Positions 27,401 to 39,400 of a DNA stretch of 64,000 bases are shown here, one piece after another (the stretch's first letter is position 1; each line of letters starts with the position of its first letter). Where the stretch lies: assembly GCA_951799405.1 (NCBI GenBank), contig OX637345.1, positions 4,340,001 to 4,404,000 on the forward strand, in the 5' to 3' direction. This DNA comes from Agapetus fuscipes (lineage: Eukaryota; Arthropoda; Insecta; Trichoptera; Glossosomatidae). A program made the translations under genes and the position numbers. The notes under the pieces were generated by a model that was not told the origin of the DNA, did no database searches, and worked only from the letters and a program-made list of their open reading frames with translations.

Positions 27401-30400
27401 TGTGTTCTATACATGTATTGACAAGCTTTCGTCCATTATTATTCATCCTTCCTCTACCACTCGGACCCACAACCATTCCGCAATCATCTCGTTTCATACC
27501 AATCCATCCGTTCATATCTCCTAATAAGATAATTCGTTCATTCTCATCTTTCATTCTTAGTACATTATTTACACTCTCCCAGAATTCATCTCTTTCTTCT
27601 CTGCTATCAGATTCTACTGGAGCATAACACGCTACCATTAGAATTTTCACACGACCTAATCTCATTCTTACCAACAGAATCCTAGGACATATTCTTTCAT
27701 AATTACTTACACACATTTTAGCCCGTTCGCTCAAAATTACTCCCACGCCTTGTCTCTTATATCCATCCTTAATTCCACTCCAAATAAAATACTCCTCATT
27801 CTTCAATACCTTTTCTCCATCCCCGATCATTTTTATTTCAGTCACGCACATCACTTGTATTCTTCTCTTTTCCATAATATCAGTAATTTCATTCTCTTTA
27901 CAGTCATTCCATTCTCTAACATTCCACGTTGCAAATATCCATTCTTCCTGTTTCACATACTTCCTTTTACACACACTTCCATTCCTGACAGAATTGTCAG
28001 CTTCAACACCTCCGCAGAGGCCATTTGACACTTCCTTCGATTCCGGGCGGTGGACATTGTCAGCTTCCACGGGCCCCTCCTTGTCTGCAGCTGTCCCCGG
28101 GTTTCTGCGGTCATTGCGGCCGCCTCGTCTGCCTCTTGGTCTTCTTTTAACTCCTCTGCACAAGTTATTCTCACGGATAGTTTTAAATGTTGAATCACTT
28201 ATTAAATATTTTGAGTCTTTAAGTGCAGAGAGTTCTTTTGTCGAGTAGATTTGAATCGTTAAATTTGCTTTATTCAATTTTAAATCAAATGACACTTATT
28301 ATTGTTTTAAGTTCGAGTGGGTAGTTTAATTTGGATAACTATTGCTCACTTGGTACTTGTCACTCTATTATTTTATTTAATAAAACATGATTCACATAAT
28401 TCATTTAAAAATTAAAACATTACAATGAATTTAAAAACACAAGAACACAGAATTAATAATAGTCCGACTGCAAAAATTATTTATAATAATAAAAAGCGCG
28501 GAGCTCTCGAGATACAGCGCGTCGCCATTGGCGCCAGCGACAAAGGTGTGATACACACAAAAACAGCGCTCACCAAATAAATCATCCTAATATTATTATT
28601 ATTATTATTATTAGATAGCAGGCGATCAGACAGCTGAAGAGACGGTCAAATGTTCAATTGATACAGTTTGATCGCTACAAAAGTAGAGACTTCTCACCCA
28701 GGCCTTATCGTCGGCAAGAATTTCTCAGCTGTAACAAGTTATTAAAGTGTGATACTTCGGAAACGGAAAATCCTAAGTCAAGCGCTTGGTTTAAGGTAGT
28801 CGTAACATGGTTAATATGAAAGTTCGTCATGCCAATGCTATTTTTTTCATAGATGAAATGTGAAGGCTACCAAACTTGAAAGGGTGTATTTTAGATATAT
28901 AAAAAAATGATACGAACTATCAAGCTGAATCCTTGCTAACTTGGCTTCTACGTAATGCTCACCCCTTCCTCGCCGTTGGAATTGGCGAACTGCAAAGACC
29001 TCGCAAGGCGTTTAGCCTGATCCGAGCGCGGCCTAACGCGTCCGCCCACACCGGCGTATGGAGGTGCGGAAGACAGAGGAGTGGGCTGGAGAGACCAAGG
29101 CGCGCTGCTAATCCTAGACGTGCACAGGCCGATCAATATATTAGACATGCCGCACCCGTGATATCAGCATCACGAGAAAGATAAATACCTGAGAAATTAA
29201 CTACCTGGACGGCGCAGAACTAGACATAAGAGGATTGCACCACCAAAAGGTATCCTCCTGGCCTGAAAGACCTTCAAAAAGCCACACCAGGAGCAGTTAA
29301 GTGGATGGAGGGTTTCGATCTTTGTCTATGACATTGGTACAACGAATTCGCTGTTTTAGCTAGACACTGGACGTAGGTTGACGTAACTTTTTCCTCTTGT
29401 CTGTCTTTGACCTTCGGACATCAGATGACAATCGATTCCAGGCACTGGGCCCAGCCACTGCAAACGCACGGTCTCCGAAGACTGTGTTGATCTTCCATAT
29501 AGACTGACTCACAAGTTTCTGGTCCATTCTCTCAGGGTTGTGCGAACCCACCTTTTCAGTGAGCACTTTCGGTCGATAGCTCAGGTGGTAGAGTGCTTGC
29601 ATTCCATGCCGAAAGCTCGGGTTCGAATCCCACCGAGGGTGTCAGAAATGATTTCCCGTTTCGGTGTTTATTTCAAACCCCAAAATAAAATACCGGCAAG
29701 GTTTACTCAGCCTTCACAAGAAATGAGTACCAGCACTCTCGGGAGCTGGGAAACCTCCACTTCAACTGAAGTGGTTGGCGTAAGGCCGGCCCCCTTACCT
29801 GTAGAAATAAATAGGTTCAACTCGCCACATGCGACCCCTTCAGAGTCGCAAGAAGTTACACTATATGTGTAGCTTAGTTGCGTAGTTGCGTTACTTTCGG
29901 GACAATTAGTTGCTAAATGTAGTCAGGAGCTTTGTAAAGTAAGTAAACATTTATATGGGAGTGCCTCAGGGATCAATACTCGTCCCTTTACTATTTAATA
30001 TTTGTGGTAGAAATGAAAAACAGTATACATATGAAAAAGTTAAAAATATTAATCAGGTTTTTTATTCAGCTCAAACGACGAGCTCATCTGTCATACATTC
30101 TTGCCCGATTTTTTAAAATAAACTAGTTTTCAACAAGTGAATAAAAAAAATCTTTTTAAGGAATTCATATTTTGTTCACGCTTAAATGTGCTGGATTTGT
30201 ACTTACAACACTCTTTCTCAGTTTGACCACTATGGTACCCAGTGAGTTTTTTTAATCAGCAATTCTATGGAATATGAACCCAAAATTTTAAAAGTTGATT
30301 TAAGGATTCCTGGAAAATATAATTAACCTTTCGCATTATTACGATGTGGGTGTATTTGTTATTCCAGTGTATGATGTAATTTAGTTGGAATTATAGCTCC

Positions 30401-33400
30401 ACGTGTGGCTGGGTATTCCCCCGAGATAAGGAAGCGTTTATTACTGAAAATTTCGTATAAATAGCAGGCCGACCCCTGGACTGGAAACCATGCATTGACC
30501 ACCTCAAAGAATTAATAATATTTTTGATTCTCCCATTTGCGAATGCCAAATAGACGGGTCTGTTTTAGTATGTGGATGTGAGACTTGGACCTTAAAGATC
30601 AATGATGATGATGAAACTGATGACTTTTTCATCGCCGTTTCGTGACACCTTGCCACTCCAAGGACGCTTTTTGCTCACTGGACGTAAGTTGATGTAACTT
30701 TCTTCTCTTGAGGTTATAAACTGTCTTTGACTTTCGAACATCAGTACCCTTAGTACGAGTTGCAATACTTGAGAAAAGTAAAGTTTACGGAAAATATTAA
30801 AGAGTGATTTCTCCCAACATCTGCCGTTTTTGTTTCTTACACTTTATGATCTTAGCAAAAGAGTTACAGTGATAAAGAAAATCTAGTTCAAACAAACAAA
30901 AACGGCAGATTTTGGGGGAAATCACTTCTTAATAATTGCCGTAAACTTTACATTACTCAAGTTTTGCAACTCGTACTAAGGGTACAGATGACAATCGATT
31001 CCAGGTACTGGGGCCAACCACTGCAAGCGCACGGTCTCCGAAGACTGTGTTGAATCTTCCTTATAGGCTGACTCACAAGGGTTTCTGCTCGGTTTTCTCC
31101 GGTTGTGCGATCCCTTTCGGGACAATTGGTAGCTTAATGTAGTCAGGAGCTTTGTCAATGCACAGACTGGAAGCATTTGAAATGTGGATCTATCGCCGGA
31201 TCCTCAAAATTCCTTGGACAGGCATGGTAACCAATACGGAAATCCCGAGGCGAATAAGAGTTGACGGGGAGCTTTTGTTGGATATCAAAGTTCAAAATAT
31301 TTCACATCTGGGGCATATACTGCGTGAGGAAAAATACCATCTTCTTCAACTTACATTAAAAAAGAAATTTGAGAGACAAATTGACGTTGCTATCTCTGTT
31401 GAAGTAAGTAAACAAACTGCACGCGTACTTACAAAAAAACACCCAAACCTATAATGAACATAAACCCTGCAACTCTTGCTGACCTCTCCTGAAACAAGGG
31501 TGACATTGGCAAAAGTATACATGATAGTTACAAACAGAGCACACACAATGAACATTCTGTTTTTTCTGTTTTGTTGACATTCTCTTTAAATTGGACGTGT
31601 CATCCTCACATCAAAGCTTTGATGTGGAAATGCGAATATAATGATGAACCCAAGTATGTTTTACACTCAACCATAGCGTTTTTCAAAATACGTATGGAAA
31701 CTACGACACTCACTGGGAGCGCTGTTTGAGTTTGCATACATTTTTGTTAGAACGCTCAAGGGTTTAAAAGTGAAGTCAATACCCCGAATATAAAAAATTG
31801 CGTAAATTCACCCCGATTGGTAAATCGAAAAAATGTATGAAAACTGAATAGCGTCTCTAGGAGTGCCGTCATATATTCCATACATTTTCGATTTACGCAA
31901 TCGAGGTGAATTTACGCAATATTTTATACTCGTGGTACAGAAATGGCATCGCGGGAGAGCAAGCACAGAACGCGTTCAGGCAGAAAACAAATCCAATACA
32001 ATCAAAAGCGGCAATGTAGGATTTTTAGAATAGTTAAAATTTTAGATGGAAACGCTGGAAATCATCTTCTCATCATTTCCATATATTTATCTCGTTTTCG
32101 GTATGAATTTTAGATGGCCGACTTTGGTTATGTACGACATAAATGTATGAAAAAAAACGGCGCTGACAAAGGAACGCCCGGAATAGAATGGATCGATGGA
32201 AAGCAAATTAAGATAGGGCAGTGATGGGAAGGTAGCTCGAGTATACAACACTGGGTGAACTCCTCTCGATTGCGTAAATAGGAGAAAACGGTGATGGGTT
32301 AGAAAGGCACAGTGACGAGACGACACTAAAAACGACACATGACAGAACGACACATGACAAAATACCACGGTGACTATGTCACTATGACAAAACAACACAT
32401 AACTAAAACAGAACATAAACGGCACATTAAACGGCTTTGTCTTTTTTTTCTCTTTCCTTGACTAGTTGTCCTTGTTCCTTGCAGGTTGGTATGCGGCTGA
32501 CCACCCATGCTGTAGAAAATGGTTCACTTTGCCAATGTCACCCCTGTTTCAGGGAAGGTCGGCAGGAGTTGCAGGCTGTATGTCCATTTGAGATTTGGTT
32601 TTTACGTTGTAGGTTCATATGCGGCATATTCAAGTGCGAACTTGTACGTGTCTGCTTGTGAGAATGTATGTAATGTAAATCACCAATGTTACATATCTTT
32701 GCAACTTAGATTAGATTAGATTAGTCTTGTGATGTGTTGTCCTTGTGATGTACTATCCTGTGATGTTTTACCAAAGTGTGTGATGTACTGTCATTGCGAT
32801 GTTCTGTCATGTGTCGTTTTGTCACTGTGTCGTTCTACCATGCAACCGAAAAAAAATGAAAACTTATCACAAGAAAAAACCGTTTCATGTGCCGTTTATG
32901 GTATGTTCTGTTTTAGTTATGTAATGTTTTTAATGTAATGTTGTTCTGTAAAAATGGTTCACTTTGCCAATGTCACCCCTGTCTCAGGGAAGGACGGCAA
33001 GAGTTGCAGGGTGTATGTCCATTTGAGATTTGATTTTTATGTTGTAGGTTCACATGAGGCATGTGCAAGCGCGAACTTGTATGTGTCTGGTTGTGAGAAT
33101 GCATGTAATGTGAATCTTCAATGTAACATATCCTTGCAACTTAGATTAGATTAGATTAGAATGTTTTGCTATTTATTGTCTGTGTTGTTTTGTCATAATG
33201 ATGTTTTGTCATGTGTCGTTCTGCAATGCTGTTGTAACATCCATGCATTTCCCCATTTACGCGATCGAGAGGAGTTTACAAGAAGTTTTGTACTCGGGAG
33301 ACTGCATATTGTTAGTGAACATTATATCCACACAGGTTATAAGTCTAATGCAAAAATATAATTGGGAAGCTTTTATTTGAACCATTTTTTTAAGAGGCGA

Positions 33401-36400
33401 GTGTTCCATAGACACAAAAGCAGGCAACAATACTCAAGAATCTACCTGTAATCTAAGCTGCAAATGTATATCGACATTTAAGTGTATATTAATTATTAGT
33501 GTTATAATATAATAATATTAGGATGGTTTATTTGGTGTGCGCTGTTTTTGTGTGTATCACACCTCAAAAGCCCTCTGCGAGCTTGGTCGTCGCTGCAGAA
33601 AGCGCCAATTCTCAAGAAAGACCCAGTTGTTGTTAGGTTGAATGGACCTTTCAGTGACCGGTCTTTGGTAAAGGTTTATGAATTTTTTCAACCCAGCGAC
33701 GAGCACATTTGGAACTATAAATGGTATATTTTTGTGCTCCGCCGGGATTCGAATCCACAACCTTCCATTTACGAGTCCGAAGTGTTGCCCTGGACTACAG
33801 ACCGGTCCAAGAATATATTTAATGCGAGCACGCACAGGCAGGCACATGTAAGATCGCGCTTATACATGTTGCATGTGCCCTTATAAAAAAAAACAACCTC
33901 ACATGAATATATACCTTGCATCTCCTCTGCCACCTTTCCCTGAAACCGGATCGGTATAGGCAAAAGTAGGTCAAGTTTTTACTGCATGGGGGTCAGCCTC
34001 ATACCATCCTTCGGCTGGTCCAACCTGCTGGAATAGTCTACCTCTGGAGTTAAGAACAGAGACCACTGTTGGCAGTTTCAGGAAGTTGCTTAAGACACAT
34101 TTGTTGAACAGAAGCTACAACACATAAAAGCGCCCTCGGGGTGGCTAGTGCCACTAGGCAACGCAACTAAGCTACACATGTAGTGTACCTTCTTGCCTGC
34201 GTTATCCCCGAAGGGGTCGCATGTGGCGCTTCAAGACCTATTTATTTTTACAGGTCGGCCTCACACCAACCACTTTTAGTTGAACGGCGCTATATACAAA
34301 TTGGCCAATTATTATTATTATTATCCTATTGGCCAATGAATCTGGAATCAAGCTTGGGATGGTAAATTCAAATCAATTGTATCTTTACAACTTAGATTAT
34401 AAATTAACAATGTATTTAATTCTTTGATTTGATTTGAGCCAAAGGCAAAATCCAATAACCCAATTAATTCTCGACATAACGAAGTCTCATTGAAACAAAA
34501 AAAATACACGAAAAAGCGCTTTTGTTTCTAAGCTGTACAAAGGAAACGGATAATGAGTACTGCCTACTTTTTATTATGAGACAATCGGGAAAATGTTGAA
34601 GATTTTCTTGTTCTGGAAAATTCCACGTTTAGTAATAAATTACTATATATCTAATAGATAATTATTATATATATCTAAAGATAATTGTCATAATAATCAT
34701 TTCTTTGAATTGGAAAGGTTAAAAGAAAGGAATTTACTTTAAGAAACACGTGCCGAGAAAAAACATTTACTTCAATCTCAAAAAGTACGGTATTTAAATT
34801 TTTCATGAAATATTCTTTCTTACATAAAAGTGCCCTTGCCTTTTCTTACATAAAAGTGCCCTTGGCTGGTGATAATTATTATTAGTTTTTTGACATCTAG
34901 GTTGATATGAGAATGAACACCCATACTGTCAAAATTGGTTCAATTTTGCAAACATCACCTCTGTTTCAGAAGTCGGTAGGAGTTGCAGTTGCTGGTCCTC
35001 TGGCCTGGAACCACCTGCCACATCATGTGAGAGAGCTAGAGGACCATGGAAAGTTTCGGAATGCACTGAAGACAAGTAAATTTCTGGCATCATTTGCACA
35101 AGCGCCCTTGGAGTGACTACGCCACGAAACGGCGCTATAAAGAAATCATCAACTCATCATCAGCAGCAGCATTTATGTTCAATTGAGATTTAGGTTTTAT
35201 TTTGCAAATAAGAAAGTAGAAATTTCATACCAAAGTAGAATGTTTCAAAAAATATTCCAGTTTATTTCTCGGATTCTGTTTTCAATAAGAGGATACTGGT
35301 TTTTCGTATTTTATACATAGGGATCATCCCCTTCATTCCCTAATGACGCACCGCTCCTGGGCCCACATATATCCTCATCAAAGAAAGCTTGCTCTCCAAA
35401 AACATTTCTAATTACTTACAGCAGTTTTAATTAATTATAGTTTTCTGTGTCAAGAAGACTCCAGTGGGCCGGACATGAAGCACGTGCAGAGGATTCCAGG
35501 ATCATCAGAACTGTCTTGGATGGTGCCTTCTCAGGTGTAAGACCACTCGGACGTCCCAGGATGCGGTGGGAAGACAACGTTTAAGCCGACGCCGAAGTTC
35601 TGGGAGTGAGGGGACCATGGAGGGAAGCAGCACAAGACAGAGAGTCCTGGAGGATTGTGTGTGCGGGAGGCCCTGAGCCTTCAAGGCTTATGAGCCGATG
35701 AAAGTAAAAAGTAAGTTTTTGTGATGGACCTGTCTGTGGACCATATGTTGTATGTGACCGAAATATCGTTTACTGAAACGTCTTGTGGACGAACTGCTGT
35801 GTGAACAAATTATTCTAGACCGATGTGTCTCTGAACGAGTTACCTGTGGCCGAGTTACCTAATGCCGTTAACCTAAAAGTCGTGTGGACAAACTGTCGTG
35901 TGACCGATTTGTCATTAAACGAGCTGTTTGAGGATGGGTTATCTTTGACAGATTTGCTGTGAAACGGTCTGAAATGGTCCTTATATCCATAGACTTTTAT
36001 GAAACAGGGCGCGGCCAGCTAGATAGGTAGCCGCTTATTTACAGTGGGTTGAGGGGAAGTAAAGCCCTGGGGTGAGGTGGGGGAGGAAACCGGAAGTAGC
36101 CGCCGACCGAGCCTCAAAGGCTTTTAAACGATCACACACACTCACACATACACACAGATATTGTTATATTAGATCATACTGACGGTGTGTGAGATGATCC
36201 CTAAAGCTTTGCAGCACGAGTATAAAACATTGCGAAAATGAATATGAATATGCGACGTAGCTCCTAGAGAGTGATTTAGTTTTCATTTACTTTTTCTATT
36301 TACGCAATCGAGGTGAGTAAACGAAATGTTTTTTAAACTAGGGGTGCTGTATTACGTAGGTACTTACTTCATCACGCCATTAGAGCAAGGGGAGTGTTTG

Positions 36401-39400
36401 TTTTCCACATGTAAGGGAGGCAGCCTTACGCAACAGCAGGACAATTTTTGTTTGTTTGTTAGTAATCTGATCGAAATCAAAGGTCATACAATCTATTTCC
36501 AAGGTTTTCTATACGCGTTTCCTGAAATCTAATCGAAGTTGCAGAGATATGTAACATTGGGGATTCACATTATATGCATTCTCACAAGCAGGCATGTACA
36601 TGTAAATGTAATTTGTTGTGTATGTTCCTTAACTTATAGTTCGGTATGCGGCTGACAACTCATGCTGTAAAAATGGTTCACTTTGCCAATGTCACCCCTG
36701 TTTCAGGGAAGGACGGCAAGAGTTGCAGGGTGTATGCCTATTTGAGATTTGGGTTTTTTATGTTGTAGGTTCACATGCGGCATGTGTAAGCGCGAACTTG
36801 TACGTGTCTGCTTGTGAGAATGTATATAATGTGTATCCCCAATGTAACATATCTTTGCAACTTAGATTAGATTAGATTAGAGACACGCATAAGTTCGCGC
36901 TTGAGCCTGGCAGACATGATTATGGAGACGACGTCAGATGGAATTTTCACGCAGTAGGAGTGAGGGGTCGGAGAAGAAAGAAGTCGGATTGACAGCGCTG
37001 ACAATGGTTGATGATGGAGGCAAGAAGTTGTCAGAGAGACCCATGTTATCATTTCAAGGTTTGGCTATGATTACTCAGAAAATAAAATAATTTCAGAGAA
37101 TTCCTAAATGTAGATTTGTCATGTCACCTCCCTATCACACACGCAAACACAAAAGTATAATATTCTACAAGATTAATTTATTTTAATTTACTCGTATAAC
37201 ATCAAAAACGGCAACTTAGGTTTTTTATGAAAAAGAGATAAATAAATGACCATAATAAAAATCTTATTAACGAAATGGGGAAACATAGTAACTTTAAAAA
37301 ACCATCGAAAGGCAAATCCTTTGCTTTAATTTAAATAACATATTCTAAATTTAATAGCAAATCAATTGAATTTTCGAAATACCGAGAAAAGAAGGATTTT
37401 TTTTAAATTAGGACGAACATTTAATGCAAGATGGAAGGAAAATTATCTCGAAGAAGCCAATTGTTCAAAAAAGCCCACTGAAAATGGAGGCTCACTAAAA
37501 GTAAAGCGAAATTGGCTATAGAGCTAATGGGGACGATCAAGTCGACTAGCCAGCGGAAAACGGGAGAGTCAAGTGGGCTAGTGGAAAAAGGGAGTGCTGT
37601 GCCCTTAGTACGAGTTGAAAAACTTGAATAATGTAAAGTTTACGGCAATTATAAAGAGGGATTTCTCCCAAAATCTACCGTTTTTGCTTGTTTGAACTTG
37701 ATTTTCTTCATCACTGTAACTCTTTTGCTAAGACCATAAAGTGTAAGAAACAAAACCGGCAGATTTTGGGAGAAATCACTCTTTAATATTTTCCGTAAAC
37801 TTTACTTAAGTATTACAACTCGTACTAAGGGTACTGATAGCCGAAAGTATACGAAATTGTGGAAATTCTTCATATTTGCGTAAATGTATGTAAGCTAAAT
37901 CACTCACTAGGGGAGCTGATGAATTTTACTTACGTTTTTTGTATTTACGCGATCGATGGGAGTTTACGCGACGTTTTTTACTCGGGGTTGCTGGAGGAGG
38001 AGAGGCGGCCATTTTAGACATGGCGACAAATCATAATGATGACTCCGTGGTACATGGCATGGCCATCCAAAACACTGCCCCCCAAGTGAAATAACGTCTA
38101 AACTCAAACGTAGCGTTCCACCAAAAAAATGTGTGGAATCTCATACTCCCACTGGAGGCGGTGTTTTTTTTATTATTTGTTTTTAAATAGATTTGTGAAG
38201 CGGAATTTAATTCACCAACCTAGTCTGCCTGGTCAGAAACAGGTATTAATATCATCATTTCATTATTAATTATTGTATATTTTAATGAATTATAACTTAA
38301 TAATTACCCAATGAAATCAAACGACGAGAGGGGATCGAAACAGCGTTATTCCATTCCAAATACGCTAGAAAGATCAGGCACTTGACTCCCTCGGCCATAT
38401 GAATGCCACGGAGGAATCTTAAATGTGAATATCTCCTTGCAACTTAGATTATAGATTATAAACCATTCGAATAAATAAAAACCATAATAAGCGCCGATGA
38501 TATATATATATATATATATATATATCAGGCTTATTTATTTTTAATTGCACATGATAAGAGAGCGCCGTTTTTGTGTGTGTCACACCTCAAGGGCCCTCTC
38601 CGATCACGGATAAGACTTTTTGAAAAGGTGCGTCTTAAGAGCTCCGCGAAATATGCCCATAGATTTGGAGTTCTTCACTCCGGGTGGCAGTCTGTTCCAC
38701 TCCACCGGACCCGCAACACAGAAAGCACGGTCTCCAAAATTTGTACGGATCTGACGGTGCGGCTGAACCAAATTGATCGCACCATCGCCCGCAGATCTGA
38801 GTGTCTGCCTCCTCACACCCATCTCAACAGGCGAAATCATGTCAGTCAGATAAGGTGGAGCCACGCCATTGATGGCTTTATATACCATCAGACAAACACG
38901 GTAGACCACCCTCTCCGGGAAACGAAGCCAGTGTAGTTTTTTTAACAGCGGAGTGATGTGAGCGAATTTGGATATCCCGAATATGAGATGATGCCTGAGA
39001 AGTTTTAGTAGGATGAATATGGAGTTAGTTTACGTACATTTTTTGGAAAAATACTAAACGTGAAGTTTGATACTGGGGATGAGGAGAGATTGCGTGACTC
39101 TGCCACTTTTTTTTGCGACATGGCAAAAGTTAAAACATACGAAATGTCCCCTGTCGTTACGTCATATAAATTATCTGGAACAGACTCATTTAGTAAGTGA
39201 TTTTTTGTGATTAATTAAAGCTATCTAAGTTGCAAAGATATACGGGCATTTAAGACTCATAAAAATTGTAGTGCATGCTCACAAGCAGGCACATGCTGCA
39301 TGTGCACCTACATACAAAATAAACCAAACCTCATATGAATAGAGTCGATCAGTCACAAGGTGATCAGTTTTTATAGGTTCCGCGACAAATCGGCCACAGA

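Larger units (their letters stand above)
23682..28543 (-). mobile_element. RTE-clade LINE with duplicated 5' half
   Basis: A non-LTR retrotransposon reading right to left: 5' leader from about 28543, endonuclease segment (two copies), reverse transcriptase, very short 3' UTR and an (ACAAG)n tail at 23682-23698. AGGTGT at 23676-23681 and 28544-28549 is the target duplication, and the split SINE-Thr confirms the boundaries. Short 3' UTR with a simple-repeat tail is typical of RTE elements. Not competent in this form: the endonuclease is truncated and separated from the RT. Confidence 0.88.
32315..33235. mobile_element. Rep-I, inverted element of 15-bp units
   Basis: Left side carries units such as ACATGACAGAACGACAC; the right side the complement (GTCATGTGTCGTTCTG). 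Rep-C copies at 32478-32723 and 32947-33160 interrupt it. Confidence 0.65.
32232..33300. mobile_element. MITE-H split by Rep-I and two Rep-C insertions
   Basis: Left arm CTCGAGTATACAACACTGGG...TCGATTGCGTAAAT (32236-32280); right arm ATTTACGCGATCGAGAGGAG...GTACTCGGG (33255-33299). Confidence 0.6.

Noticed and set aside
28933..29184. 83-codon plus frame in a GC-richer patch
   Set aside because: No homologous words, no splice context; kept only as unassigned sequence.
29571..29645. tRNA gene with intact A- and B-boxes (also 51237-51310, 21332-21400)
   Set aside because: The acceptor stem does not close and each continues into a common non-tRNA body; these are SINE heads.
32519..33154. Two similar 66-codon frames (MVHFANVTPVSGK...)
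   Set aside because: They are translations of two Rep-C copies; other copies have stops or shifts, so similarity reflects repeat identity, not selection on protein.
35110..35140. Hammerhead-like GAGTGACTACGCCACGAAAC in LINE tails
   Set aside because: It has a GTGA/CCAC-type stem before GAAAC, but the CTGANGA core is missing in all copies (also 60-75, 8760-8780).
13909..35165. Separate host genes for the AGPLAWNRLP-type frames
   Set aside because: All are C-termini of LINE reverse transcriptases followed by the same 3' tails, so they are insertion fragments.
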